DNA of 34,379 bases from Candidatus Odyssella sp. (GTDB taxonomy: Bacteria; Pseudomonadota; Alphaproteobacteria; Bin65): the NCBI GenBank assembly GCA_016792765.1, contig JAEULD010000246.1, positions 1 through 34,379 on the forward strand, in the 5' to 3' direction. Within the stretch, counting starts at the first letter, position 1. The number at the start of each line of letters is the position of its first letter. Below, one piece after another: positions 8,549 to 16,970 of the stretch. The notes beneath the pieces are model-generated. The model was not told the DNA's origin. It worked only from the letters and a program-made list of their open reading frames with translations, and ran no database searches. The position numbers and the translations under genes were made by a program.

Positions 8549-9300
8549 GCGCCGAACAGCTGCAGCAGGAACAGGAAGATGTTGACGAAGTCGAGGTAGA
8601 GATTGAGGGCGCCCATGATGCCCTTCTTCGTCATCACCTCGTGATCGTCGGAGGCGCTGTACATCTCCTTGATCTTCTGCGTGTCGTAGGCGGTGAGGCC
8701 GACGAAGATCAGCACGCCGAGGATCGAGACGGCGAAGCCGAGCGCCGAACTCTTGAGGAAGATGTTGACCACCGAGGCGATGATGATGCCGATCAGGCCC
8801 ATGAGCAGGAAGTTGCCCATGCCCGTGAGATCGCGCTTCGTCGTGTAGCCCCAGAGGCTCATCGCGCCGAACGTGGCCGCGCTGATGAAGAACACTTTCG
8901 CGAGGCTCTCGCCGGTGTAGACCGCGACGACCGGCGCGAGCGAGAGGCCCATGAGGCCGGCATAGAGCCAGAACAGGCCCTGCGCCGAGGCCGCGCTCAT
9001 GCGGTCGATGCGGAACGAGAAGACGAACGCCAGGACGACCGGCGCGAACAGCGCGATCCAGCCGAGCAGCGTGAGCGTGACGCGCCCGCGCGTGCCGGCC
9101 GCATACTGGAAGAAGAGCTCTTGCAGCGCCGGCACGCTGATCACCGCGAAGGCGACCGCGCCCGTGAGCGCCAAGCCCAAGGCCATCCAGTTGTAGACCT
9201 TGAGCATGTACTGGCGGAGGCCCTCATCGACGCCGACCGCAGTATCGCGGCCGCGGCCGATGACGACGCCGCCATGCTGATTGCGGTATTCGGTAGCCAT
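8536..9300 (-). CDS. Bax inhibitor-1/YccA family inner-membrane protein
   Basis: This 254-residue protein is mostly hydrophobic, with about seven membrane helices after a polar N-terminus of about 30 residues. The segment RQYMLKVYNWMALGLALTG, the central GLMGLSLAPV, the LTAYDTQKIK segment and the C-terminal LNLYLDFVNIFLFLLQ are family hallmarks (UPF0005; E. coli YbhL/YccA). Eukaryotic relatives affect calcium leak and cell death. In bacteria YccA-type proteins interact with the FtsH protease and membrane quality control; the role of this copy is unknown. The ATG at 9300 follows a GAGGG ribosome-binding site. It is a single-gene unit, convergent with egtD. Confidence 0.93.
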   Translation of the reverse strand: MATEYRNQHGGVVIGRGRDTAVGVDEGLRQYMLKVYNWMALGLALTGAVAFAVISVPALQELFFQYAAGTRGRVTLTLLGWIALFAPVVLAFVFSFRIDRMSAASAQGLFWLYAGLMGLSLAPVVAVYTGESLAKVFFISAATFGAMSLWGYTTKRDLTGMGNFLLMGLIGIIIASVVNIFLKSSALGFAVSILGVLIFVGLTAYDTQKIKEMYSASDDHEVMTKKGIMGALNLYLDFVNIFLFLLQLFGARRD

Positions 9301-9343
9301 AGGTGAAACCCTCTGTTCTCGGTTATGGTTGGCCCGTGGTCGC

Positions 9344-9372
9344 TATTTTGGGGCCGAATCCGCCAAAATCAA
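9344..9372 (-). promoter_or_regulatory. weak candidate promoter for the BI-1 gene
   Basis: On the minus strand TTGATT (9367-9372) is followed, after a 17-base spacer, by AAAATA (9344-9349), about 45 bases before the ATG. The -35 resembles the sigma-70 consensus; the -10 does so poorly. The rest of the 250-base gap (9301-9550) holds no gene that I can support. Confidence 0.25.
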
Positions 9373-9550
9373 GGCTAACCGGACGGCCGGCGCCCGTTGG
9401 CAAACCCTTGAAGATGCACGATCAAAATTGCCTCTAGGCGATTCTGCCTATGCGTACTTTTAAGGATTGCAGCGCTCGCGCGCCGGGGCGCCCGTCCGCG
9501 CGCCGCCGGCCGACGCTTTACGCGAGGTCCCGCCGGGATAGGATCGTGCG

Positions 9551-10975
9551 ATGACCAAGCGCGCGATCACCGCCCCGACGCGACGGCGATTCCTCGCCGG
9601 CGCTGCGGCCGGCGCTCTGCTTCCGCTCGCGCCGCGCGTGGCCGTGGCGAGCGAACACCGCCTCGTGGCCGCGCCCGCGCGTGCCGCGATCGCCGGCGCG
9701 CCCTATCCCGAGACCGAAGTGTGGGCCTACAACGGCTCGGTGCCCGGGCCGCCGCTGCGCGTGAAGCGCGGCGCGACGGTCAAGGTCACGCTCGCGAACG
9801 AAGTGGCCGACGCCACGTCGATCCACTGGCACGGCATCCGCCTGCCGAACGCGATGGACGGCGTGCCGCATTTGACGCAGAAGCCGGTCGGGCGCGGCGA
9901 GCGCTTCGTCTACGAGTTCGCGGCCAACGATTCCGGCACGTTCTGGTATCACCCGCATTGGCAGAGCCACGAGCAGGTGGAGCGCGGCCTCTACGGCGCG
10001 CTGATCGTCGAGGAAGACGCGCCGCCGGAAGTGGACCGCGACGTCGTGTGGATGCTCGACGACTGGCGGCTCACCGCCGAGGCGCGCATCGCCGGCGATT
10101 TCGCCAATCTCTTCGACGTGAGCCACGCCGGCCGCCTCGGCAACCGGGTGACGGTCAACGGCAAGGCGGGCGCCGACTTCCCCGTGCGGCGCGGCGAGCG
10201 CATCCGCCTGCGCCTCGTGAACGCCGCGAACGCGCGCATCTTCGGATTGCGTTTCGGCGCGCTGTCGCCGCAGCTCGTCGCCACCGACGGCCATGCGATC
10301 GCGCCCCACCCGCTCGGCGGCAACCGCCTCGTGCTCGGCCCGGGCATGCGCGCCGATCTCGTCGTCGACTGCCATGGCGGCCCCGGCGAGCGCGTCGCCG
10401 TCGTCGACGATTTCTATCCGCGCCAGGCCTACCGGCTGATCGACATCGTCTACGACGCCGGGCCGCCGCTGCGCGAGGCGGCGCCGCGCGCGCCGATCGC
10501 GCTGGCGCCGAACGATCTGCCCGCGCCGGATCTCGCCGCCGCCGAGCGACACGCGATCAAGTTCGGCGGCGGCATGATGGGCAGGCTCGCCGAGGCCGAG
10601 TTCCGGGGAAAGGTCCGGCCGATGCGCGAGCTGCTGCTCGAGCACGGGATGGCGTGGGCCATCAACGGCAAGGCGGTGGGCGGGCACGATCACGCGCCGG
10701 CGCTGCATCTGAAGCGGGGCCGGTCCTGCGTTTTCGCGATGGAGAACGACACCGCCTGGCACCACCCGATCCATCTGCACGGCCACGCCTTCCGGGTGAT
10801 CGCGCGCGACGGCGTGCCGGCCTCGCGCGTCGAATGGCGCGACACGGTGCTGATGAATCCGCGCGAGCGCGTCGACATCGCCTTCGTCGCCGACAATCCC
10901 GGCGACTGGATGTTCCACTGCCACGTGCTCGAGCACCAGGCCGGCGGCATGATGGCGGTGGTGCGGGTGGCGTAG
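9551..10975 (+). CDS. Tat-exported multicopper oxidase
   Basis: Multicopper oxidases couple one-electron oxidation of a substrate (often Cu(I), other metals or phenols) to reduction of oxygen to water. The 474-residue product begins with a twin-arginine signal (TRRRFLAGAAAGALLPLAP) and is therefore exported folded with copper. All four copper-binding segments are present: SIHWHGIRLP, TFWYHPHW, HHPIHLHGHAF and MFHCHVLEHQAGGMM. The last contains the type 1 copper Cys-His with a downstream methionine. No methionine-rich insert typical of CueO is seen, although a short GGGMMGRL stretch is present. It stands alone. A role in copper tolerance is likely but not proven, and the physiological substrate cannot be read from sequence. 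Confidence 0.93.
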   Translation: MTKRAITAPTRRRFLAGAAAGALLPLAPRVAVASEHRLVAAPARAAIAGAPYPETEVWAYNGSVPGPPLRVKRGATVKVTLANEVADATSIHWHGIRLPNAMDGVPHLTQKPVGRGERFVYEFAANDSGTFWYHPHWQSHEQVERGLYGALIVEEDAPPEVDRDVVWMLDDWRLTAEARIAGDFANLFDVSHAGRLGNRVTVNGKAGADFPVRRGERIRLRLVNAANARIFGLRFGALSPQLVATDGHAIAPHPLGGNRLVLGPGMRADLVVDCHGGPGERVAVVDDFYPRQAYRLIDIVYDAGPPLREAAPRAPIALAPNDLPAPDLAAAERHAIKFGGGMMGRLAEAEFRGKVRPMRELLLEHGMAWAINGKAVGGHDHAPALHLKRGRSCVFAMENDTAWHHPIHLHGHAFRVIARDGVPASRVEWRDTVLMNPRERVDIAFVADNPGDWMFHCHVLEHQAGGMMAVVRVA

Positions 10976-10991
10976 CGCGGCGCGCCGCTAC
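10972..10991. terminator. possible bidirectional hairpin between convergent genes
   Basis: GTAGCG (10972-10977) and CGCTAC (10986-10991) form a short inverted repeat that contains the stop codons of both the multicopper oxidase and the ABC permease. There is no T tract, so termination activity is uncertain. Confidence 0.25.
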
Positions 10992-13543
10992 TCGTTGCGC
11001 AGCAGCGGCGCGGCCTTCTGGCCCATCGCGCGCCAGATGCCGAAATAGCCGAAGGCGAGCGCGATGCCGGCGGCGACGAGCGCGGTGCCGGCGGCGGTTT
11101 CGGGCAGCAGCGCGAACGGCGCGTTCATCACCTGCGTGACGATCGCCCAGGCGAGAACCGCGCCGAGGATCGCGGCGAAGATCGCGGTGGCGATGCCGAT
11201 GAGCCCGTATTCGATCAGGAACGCGCCGAGGATGCGCCGGCGCGTGGCGCCGAGCACCTTGAAGACCACGGCGTCGTAGACGCGGCGGCGGTGGCCGGCC
11301 GCGACCGCGCCGGCGAGCACGAGCAGGCCCGCCGCGAGCGTCACCATCGCCGTGGCGCGCACCGCGAAGCCCACCTGCTCGAACACGCCGGCGGCCTGAT
11401 CGAGCGCGTCGCGCACGCGGATCGCCGAAACGTTCGGCAGCCTGTCGGTGACGGCGGTGAACAGTCTCGTCTCGGCGGCGGCCGGCACGTGCACCGAGGC
11501 GATGTGGCTGTGCGGCGCGCCCTCGAGCGCGCCCGGCGCGAAGATCACCGTGAAGTTGATGCCGAGCGAGCGCCAGTGGATCCTGCGGAGGTTCGCGATC
11601 GTCGCCGTCACCTCGCGGCCGAGGATGTTGAACGTCAGCGTGTCGCCGACCTTGAGGCCCATGCCCTGGGCGAGATTGGCGTCGAACGAGATCAGCGGCG
11701 CGCCCGTGTAGTCGACCGGCCACCATTTGCCGGCGGCGAGCTCGGTGCCCGCCGGCGGCGTGGCGGAAAAGGTGAGGCCGCGTTCGTTGTCGAGCGCCCA
11801 GCGCACGTTCTCGGCCACGGCCGCCTCGCCGACCGCGACGGCGTTGATGCGCGCGATGCGCCCGCGCAGCATCGGCGTGCGCTCGAGGCCCGTGGCGCCG
11901 GGCACCGACTTCACCGCCGCGTCGAAGTCGGCCACCTGGTCGGGCAGGATGTCGATGAAGAAGAACGACGGCGCCTTCTCGGGCAGCTGCTCCCTGAGCT
12001 GGCGGTCGAGATTGCCTTCGAGCAGCGCGATCGTGACCAGCACGGTGGCGCCGAGGCCGAGCGCCAGCACGATGCGCCCCACCGGCGCGCCGGGCCGGTG
12101 GAGATTGGCGAGCGCGAAGCGCAGCACGGCGCTGCGCGTGCCGCGCTTCGAGGCGAACTTCGCCGTGCGGGTGATGGCGGCGCCGCCGCCCTGGAACAGC
12201 AGGAACGTGCCGACGACCGCGGCCACGAACAGCCCGGCCATCCAGCGGTCCGCCGCGCTCAGCACCGCGAGCGCCGCGAGCGCCGCCGCGCACAGCGCCG
12301 TCGCCACGAGATAGGCGCGGCGCGGCCGCGCCTCCACCGGCGCCACCGTGTTGCGGAACAGCATCGCCGGCGGCACCTCGCGCGCGGCGCCGAGCGCCCA
12401 GAGCGAGAACGCCAGCACCGTGAGCAGGCCGAACGCGCCGGCGAGCAGCAGCGGCAGCGGATAGACCGAGACCTCGAGCTTCACCGGCAGCAGCGTTTCG
12501 AGCGGGCCCGCCAGCAGCAGCGGCAGGCCGGTGCCGGCGGCGAGGCCGACGAGGATCGCGACGCCGGCCAGCGCGAGAACCTCGATCAGGTAGACGCGGA
12601 AGATCAGCGAGGCCGGCGCGCCGAGGCATTTGAGGGTCGCGATCGTGCCGGTGCGGCCGTCGAGCCACGCCTTGACGCCGCTCGCGATGCCGAGACCGCC
12701 GACGAGCAGCGCGGTGAGGCCGACCAGCGTGAGATAGAGCGTGAGGCGGGCGAGGAACGTGTCGAGGCCCGGCGCCGCTTCGGCGGTGCCGCGGATGCGC
12801 CAGCCGGCCTCGGGAAACTGCTTCTTCGCGTCGGCCATGACCGCGGCCGCCGAGGTGCCGCCGCCCAGGCGCAGGCGATGGCTGTAGAACACCAGGCTGC
12901 CGGGCTGCAGCAGGCCCGATTCGCGCAACGCCGCGCTCGAGATCAGGACACGCGGGCCCAGCGTGAACAGGCGCGTCGCCCGGTCGGGCTCGTGGTCGAG
13001 CGTGCCGCGGATCGCGAGTACGAGGCCGCCGATCTTGATGCGGTCGCCGGATTTGAGCCCGAGGCGCTCCAGCAGCAGCGGATCCACGAGCGCGCCGAAA
13101 TGCCCCTCGCGCTGCGCGAGCAGTCCGGTCAGGGACTTGACGTCCGGCCGGGCGCCGTCGACGCCGATCGTGCCGTAGAGCGGATAGACATCGTCGACGC
13201 CCTTGAGCTCGACCAGCAGCCGGTCGCGGCCGGGCGCGCCGGCGCCGCCTTGCACGTAGGCCATCGCGCGCAGCTCGGCGACCGTCGCGACGTCGCCGCG
13301 CTTCCCGAGCCATGCCAGCTCGGCCGGGCCGGCCGGACGATGCACGAGGTTGAAGGAGAGATCGCCGCCCAGCAGCTTGCGCGCGTCGCGCCGCAGCCCG
13401 TCTTCGATCGCGCGCGAGAGCGAGCCGATGCCGGCGATGGCCGCGACCCCGAGCGCGAGGCACGCGAGCACGATGCGGAACCCCTTGATGCCGCCGCGCA
13501 GCTCGCGGCGCGCGAGCGTGAAGGCCAGCGCGATCGCTCTCAC
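10988..13543 (-). CDS. ABC transporter permease, YbbP type (FtsX superfamily)
   Basis: The 851-residue product opens with a membrane anchor preceded by LARRELRGGIKGFRIV, followed by a large periplasmic domain. It has further groups of membrane helices around residues 270-400 and at the C-terminus. Segments such as GLGIASGVKAWLDGRTGTIATLKCLGA and FKVLGATRRRILGAFLIEYG are the duplicated FtsX core. Length and layout match E. coli YbbP, whose substrate is not established. Such systems often act on lipids, lipoproteins or envelope components. It starts at a GTG that overlaps the stop of the ATPase gene by 4 bases (GTGA), so the two form one transporter. The partner ATPase and the divergent esterase gene reproduce the ybbP-ybbA/tesA arrangement. 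Confidence 0.93.
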   Translation of the reverse strand: MRAIALAFTLARRELRGGIKGFRIVLACLALGVAAIAGIGSLSRAIEDGLRRDARKLLGGDLSFNLVHRPAGPAELAWLGKRGDVATVAELRAMAYVQGGAGAPGRDRLLVELKGVDDVYPLYGTIGVDGARPDVKSLTGLLAQREGHFGALVDPLLLERLGLKSGDRIKIGGLVLAIRGTLDHEPDRATRLFTLGPRVLISSAALRESGLLQPGSLVFYSHRLRLGGGTSAAAVMADAKKQFPEAGWRIRGTAEAAPGLDTFLARLTLYLTLVGLTALLVGGLGIASGVKAWLDGRTGTIATLKCLGAPASLIFRVYLIEVLALAGVAILVGLAAGTGLPLLLAGPLETLLPVKLEVSVYPLPLLLAGAFGLLTVLAFSLWALGAAREVPPAMLFRNTVAPVEARPRRAYLVATALCAAALAALAVLSAADRWMAGLFVAAVVGTFLLFQGGGAAITRTAKFASKRGTRSAVLRFALANLHRPGAPVGRIVLALGLGATVLVTIALLEGNLDRQLREQLPEKAPSFFFIDILPDQVADFDAAVKSVPGATGLERTPMLRGRIARINAVAVGEAAVAENVRWALDNERGLTFSATPPAGTELAAGKWWPVDYTGAPLISFDANLAQGMGLKVGDTLTFNILGREVTATIANLRRIHWRSLGINFTVIFAPGALEGAPHSHIASVHVPAAAETRLFTAVTDRLPNVSAIRVRDALDQAAGVFEQVGFAVRATAMVTLAAGLLVLAGAVAAGHRRRVYDAVVFKVLGATRRRILGAFLIEYGLIGIATAIFAAILGAVLAWAIVTQVMNAPFALLPETAAGTALVAAGIALAFGYFGIWRAMGQKAAPLLRNE

Positions 13544-14235
13544 TGCGCGGCCTCGGCCGGCGCCGCGTGGCGCTCGTCGCCAACCACGTGGCCGTTCGCG
13601 AGGCGCACGACGCGCCCGCAGCGCCGCGCGAGCGCGCGGTCGTGCGTGATCAGCACCAGCGTGGTGCCGAGCTTCTCGCGCAGCGAGAACAGCAGCTCCA
13701 TCACCTGCGCGCCGGTGTCGCCGTCGAGATTGCCGGTGGGCTCGTCGGCGAGGATGAGCCGCGGCCCGGTGGCGGTGGCGCGCGCGAGCGCGACGCGCTG
13801 CTGCTCGCCGCCGGAAAGCTGCGCGGGATAGTGATCGAGCCGGTGGCCGAGGCCGACCGCTTCGAGGCCTTTCTTCGCCGCCGCGAACGCATCGGCACGG
13901 CCGGCGAATTCGAGCGGGATCGCGACGTTCTCGAGCGCCGTCATCGTCGGCACGAGATGGAAATTCTGGAACACGATGCCGACGCGGTCGCGGCGGAACA
14001 GCGCGAGCCCGTCTTCGTCGAGCGCGCCGAGATCGGCGCCGGCCACCTCGATCCTGCCCGACGAGGGCCGCTCGAGGCCGGCGATGACCATCATCATCGT
14101 CGATTTGCCCGAGCCGGACGGCCCGACGATCGCGACGGTTTCGCCGTCGGCGACGTCGAGGTCGATCCCGCGCAGGATGTGCACGGGGCCGGCCAGGCTG
14201 TCGAGCGTGAGATGGACGCGGCGGAGACGGATCAT
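13540..14235 (-). CDS. ABC transporter ATP-binding protein, YbbA/LolD type
   Basis: This is the nucleotide-binding subunit for the permease whose gene overlaps its end. Every ATPase motif is seen: Walker A GPSGSGKST, Q-loop region VFQNFHLVPTM, signature LSGGEQQRVALARA, Walker B LILADEPTGNLD and H-loop LITHD. Length (231 residues) and sequence fit the LolD/MacB-like family that drives FtsX-type permeases. I chose the ATG at 14235 (MIRLRRVHL), since homologues start there. A GTG at 14256 would add seven residues. It lies 61 bases from the divergent esterase gene, so the two probably share a control region. Confidence 0.93.
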   Translation of the reverse strand: MIRLRRVHLTLDSLAGPVHILRGIDLDVADGETVAIVGPSGSGKSTMMMVIAGLERPSSGRIEVAGADLGALDEDGLALFRRDRVGIVFQNFHLVPTMTALENVAIPLEFAGRADAFAAAKKGLEAVGLGHRLDHYPAQLSGGEQQRVALARATATGPRLILADEPTGNLDGDTGAQVMELLFSLREKLGTTLVLITHDRALARRCGRVVRLANGHVVGDERHAAPAEAAQ

Positions 14236-14296
14236 GGACCGGGAAGCGTGTAGCACCTAGCTATGGGGCAACCAACTAGGAGATCGGGGCGCGAAC

Positions 14297-14938
14297 ATGG
14301 CAGGACTCGCATCTTTGGCCGGCCGCGCGCTGGCTTTGGCCTTATTCCTGACGGCGGCGGGCGCCGGCTCCGTCGCGGCCCAGGGCAAGCCTGTGACGAT
14401 TCTCGCCTTCGGCGACAGCCTCGTGGCCGGTTTCGGCCTCGGCAGCCGGGATGGCTTCACCGCCAAGCTCGAGGCCGCGCTCCGGGCCAAGGGCGTGAAC
14501 GCGCGCGTGGTGAACGCCGGCCTTTCGGGCGACACCTCCGCCGGCGGGCTCGCGCGGCTCGACTGGGCGTTGGAGCCGAAGCCCGATTTCGCCATCGTCG
14601 AGCTCGGCGCCAATGACGGGCTGCGCGGGCTCGACCCCGCCCAGACCCGCGCGAATCTCGACGCCATCCTGGCCAAACTGAAGGCGAAGGGCGTGCCGGC
14701 GCTGTTCGCCGGCATGTATGCCCCGCCGAACATGGGCCCCGACTACGGCCGCGCCTTCAACGCGCTGTATCCCGATCTGGCGAAGAAGCACGGCGTCCTG
14801 TTCTATCCGTTCTTTCTCGACGGCGTCGCCGCCGACGCGTCGTTGAACCAGCCCGACGGCATCCATCCCAACGCGAAAGGCGTCGACGTGATCGTCGCGC
14901 GCATCCTTCCGCATGTGCTGAAGCTGATCGGCGGCTGA
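14297..14938 (+). CDS. tesA: arylesterase / SGNH hydrolase, TesA type
   Basis: TesA-type enzymes are periplasmic lysophospholipase/thioesterase/arylesterases. The 213-residue product has a signal peptide (about 1-28, ending SVAAQG). All blocks of the SGNH fold are present: block I AFGDSLVAGFGL with the nucleophile serine, block II NAGLSGDTSAGG, block III GANDGLRG, and block V DGIHPNAKG with the catalytic aspartate and histidine. The gene is divergent from the YbbA/YbbP-type transporter, a pairing long conserved among proteobacteria, which suggests a shared envelope role. Substrate preference cannot be read from sequence. Confidence 0.93.
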   Translation: MAGLASLAGRALALALFLTAAGAGSVAAQGKPVTILAFGDSLVAGFGLGSRDGFTAKLEAALRAKGVNARVVNAGLSGDTSAGGLARLDWALEPKPDFAIVELGANDGLRGLDPAQTRANLDAILAKLKAKGVPALFAGMYAPPNMGPDYGRAFNALYPDLAKKHGVLFYPFFLDGVAADASLNQPDGIHPNAKGVDVIVARILPHVLKLIGG

Positions 14939-15015
14939 TCGGCGCGGGCCGAAGCGGTTTGCCGGCCGGCCATGCGCCGGTTGCCGTGCATTCGGGCGTG
15001 ACTGTTCATCCGTAT

Positions 15016-15027
15016 ACAGATAATCTG
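15016..15027 (+). promoter_or_regulatory. ACAGATAATC motif upstream of the gentisate dioxygenase-like gene
   Basis: The sequence ACAGATAATCTG contains the near-perfect palindrome CAGAT-A-ATCTG (15017-15027) and a -10-like GATAAT. It lies about 80 bases before the dioxygenase start. The decamer ACAGATAATC recurs, on the opposite strand, in the control region between the MarR gene and the reductase gene (22188-22197). The -10-like hexamer means it could be a promoter element rather than an operator. Confidence 0.4.
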
Positions 15028-15108
15028 CGCGCGAAAGCCGGCCGCCCCGTGCCCCTGGCGGCCGCCGCACCGCCCCTTACTATCCGGGGGAAGGCCAGGA
15101 GGAGCGCC

Positions 15109-16170
15109 ATGGACGATACCGCCGCCCGCAATCCGCAACGCCAGCAGTTCTACAAGACGATCGACAAGTCGAGCATGACGCCGCTCTGGGAGGTGCTCGC
15201 GAACCTCGTCACCAAGGAGCCGGTCTCGCCGGCCAAGCCGCATATCTGGCGCTACGACGACGTGCGGCCCTACGTGATGGAGGCCGGCCGCCTCATCACC
15301 GCCAAGGAAGCCGAGCGCCGCGTTCTCATCCTCGAGAATCCGGGCCTGCGGGGCCAGTCGCGCGTCACGCATTCGCTCTATGCGGGTCTGCAGCTCATCA
15401 TGCCCGGCGAGATCGCGCCGGCGCACCGCCATGCCGCCTCGGCGCTGCGCTTCATCATCGAGGGCAAGGGCGCCTACACCGCCGTGGACGGCGAGAAGAC
15501 GCTCATGTCCGAGGGCGATTTCGTCATCACCCCGCCCTGGACCTGGCACGATCACGGCAACGACAGCGACCGGCCGATGGTGTGGATGGACGGCCTCGAC
15601 GTGCCGCTCGTGAACGTGCTCGACACGAGCTTCCTCGAGCATTTCCCCAAGGACGAGCAGCCGCTGTCGCGGCCGGTCGACTTTTCGCCCGACATGTATG
15701 GCGGCAACGTGGTGCCGCTCGGCTACGAGAAGCAGGGCAAGTGCTCGCCGATCTTCAACTATCCCTATTCGAAGACGCGCGAGACGCTCGAGAAGATGCG
15801 CAAGTACGAGCGCTGGGACCCGTGCCACGGGCTCAAGGTGCAGTACATCGACCCGACGACGGGCGATTTCGCGATGCCGACGATCGGCACCTTCATGCAG
15901 TTGCTGCCGAAGGGGTTCAAGACGGTGTCGTATCGCTCGACCGACGGCACGGTGTATTCGCCGGTCGAAGGCAAGGGCCGCACCGTGGTCGCGGGACAGG
16001 CGTTCGAGTGGAAGCCCAAGGACGTGTTCGTCGTGCCGTCGTGGCTGCCGCACTATCACGAGGCCGACGGCGACGCGGTGCTGTTCAGCTTCTCGGACCG
16101 GCCGGTGCAGAAGAAGCTCGGCCTCTGGCGCGAGCAGCGCGGCAACGAGCCGGCCTCGGCCCCGCACTGA
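15109..16170 (+). CDS. gentisate 1,2-dioxygenase-like cupin oxygenase
   Basis: Gentisate dioxygenase is a cytoplasmic iron(II) bicupin that opens the ring of gentisate to maleylpyruvate. The 353-residue product has the length and overall sequence of the family. The first cupin carries the metal site in PAHRHAASALRFIIEGKG and FVITPPWTWHDHGN. The second cupin lies around QAFEWKPKDVFVVPSW and ends in LPHYHEADGDAV. The start at 15109 is fixed by a strong AGGAGGAG ribosome-binding site, so upstream in-frame residues are not coding. Relatives act on salicylate or 1-hydroxy-2-naphthoate, so gentisate is the most likely but not the only substrate. The next enzymes (maleylpyruvate isomerase, fumarylpyruvate hydrolase) are not in the window. 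Confidence 0.85.
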   Translation: MDDTAARNPQRQQFYKTIDKSSMTPLWEVLANLVTKEPVSPAKPHIWRYDDVRPYVMEAGRLITAKEAERRVLILENPGLRGQSRVTHSLYAGLQLIMPGEIAPAHRHAASALRFIIEGKGAYTAVDGEKTLMSEGDFVITPPWTWHDHGNDSDRPMVWMDGLDVPLVNVLDTSFLEHFPKDEQPLSRPVDFSPDMYGGNVVPLGYEKQGKCSPIFNYPYSKTRETLEKMRKYERWDPCHGLKVQYIDPTTGDFAMPTIGTFMQLLPKGFKTVSYRSTDGTVYSPVEGKGRTVVAGQAFEWKPKDVFVVPSWLPHYHEADGDAVLFSFSDRPVQKKLGLWREQRGNEPASAPH

Positions 16171-16244
16171 GCCCGGGCGCCATGCGTTCGGCCCCGGCCA
16201 GGGGCGGGCCGGACGCCGCCGCGCTCGCGCGCGGGCGCGGCCTG

Positions 16245-16267
16245 CGCCCCGCGAGCGCAGCGGGGCG
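16245..16267 (+). terminator. hairpin after the gentisate dioxygenase-like gene
   Basis: CGCCCCGC (16245-16252) and GCGGGGCG (16260-16267) form a perfect 8-base stem with a 7-base loop, 75 bases after the dioxygenase stop and 49 before the next start. No T tract follows, so it may be an attenuator, a rho-independent terminator of weak type, or chance in GC-rich DNA. Confidence 0.25.
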
Positions 16268-16315
16268 AAGCGTGCAACCCGATCGCGAAGTGCGCCGCAA
16301 CGGCGCGGCGCGCGC

Positions 16316-16870
16316 ATGACCGATCCCGCAGGATTGATCGTGTCCGATCTCACCGCCGAGTTCGCCGCGACGCCGTGGTTCGCGCATCTCGGCGATCGGC
16401 CCAGCGCGGCCGACCGGGGTTGCGTCGCGGACTACAGCACCAAGCTCGGCTTCCGCAGGGCGGTGCAGGTGTGGCTGCACGATCTCGGCGCGGCGGAGGA
16501 CGTGCTGAAGCGCGATGCGGAAATGCCCGAATGGCGCCGGGCCGAGGCGGACGCCGCCGCCGCCCTGACCCAGGCCGCCGCCGCAGCGCTCGGCGGCCCC
16601 GCTGCCAACGCCGCCGTCAACCGCGCGATGCTCGCGGCCAGCGATGCCGCGATGGCCGCCGCGCGGCATATCTTTCCCGCACACGGGCGCAGCGACGGGG
16701 CGCTGATGCGCGTCGCGGCGGGCGCCGCGGCGCGCGCCGCGGGCGAATACGCGCTCGTGCTGCTGGCCGGCGCCGATCCCGCGCGCCACGCCTTCGCGGC
16801 CAAGCAGCGCATCTTCGCGGCGGGCCGCTGGCCGCTCGTCGCCGTCGAGGACCAATTCGCGCTGCTCTAG
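16316..16870 (+). CDS. hypothetical alanine-rich helical protein
   Basis: I do not recognise this 184-residue product. It is rich in alanine and predicted to be mostly helical. Its N-terminal third is the most distinctive part (TPWFAHLGDRPSA, then KLGFRRAVQVWLHDLG and EMPEWRRAEADA). It has no signal peptide or clear membrane helix, although the alanine-rich centre is mildly hydrophobic. It sits 145 bases after the gentisate dioxygenase-like gene on the same strand, so a shared transcript is possible. There is no obvious ribosome-binding site before the ATG at 16316. Its end faces the tyrosine-rich peptide gene across a strong hairpin. Coding looks likely from third-position GC, but function is unknown. 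Confidence 0.6.
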   Translation: MTDPAGLIVSDLTAEFAATPWFAHLGDRPSAADRGCVADYSTKLGFRRAVQVWLHDLGAAEDVLKRDAEMPEWRRAEADAAAALTQAAAAALGGPAANAAVNRAMLAASDAAMAAARHIFPAHGRSDGALMRVAAGAAARAAGEYALVLLAGADPARHAFAAKQRIFAAGRWPLVAVEDQFALL

Positions 16871-16918
16871 GCCCGGGCGCCCGGCCCGGCGCGCCGCGGA
16901 CGCCGGCCGCGCAAACGA

Positions 16919-16948
16919 AGCGGCCCGCCTCTCGCGAGGCGGGCCGCT
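16919..16948. terminator. strong hairpin between convergent genes
   Basis: AGCGGCCCGCCTC (16919-16931) and GAGGCGGGCCGCT (16936-16948) form a perfect 13-base stem with a TCGC loop. It lies 48 bases after the unknown gene on the plus strand and 22 bases after the tyrosine-rich peptide gene on the minus strand. The minus-strand side reads into CTTCGTTTG, a weak U-rich tail. It probably terminates both genes. Confidence 0.8.
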
Positions 16949-16970
16949 CGTATCTGCAACTCGGTCGGTC

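Noticed and set aside
11291..13831. A long open frame of about 846 codons on the plus strand opposite the ABC permease
   Set aside because: Low-complexity Arg/Glu/Ala/Gln composition and no motifs; a shadow of the permease and ATPase genes.
14959..15108. N-terminal extension of the gentisate dioxygenase-like protein
   Set aside because: The strong AGGAGGAG site and family length fix the start at 15109; the upstream part holds the shared motif and promoter-like DNA.
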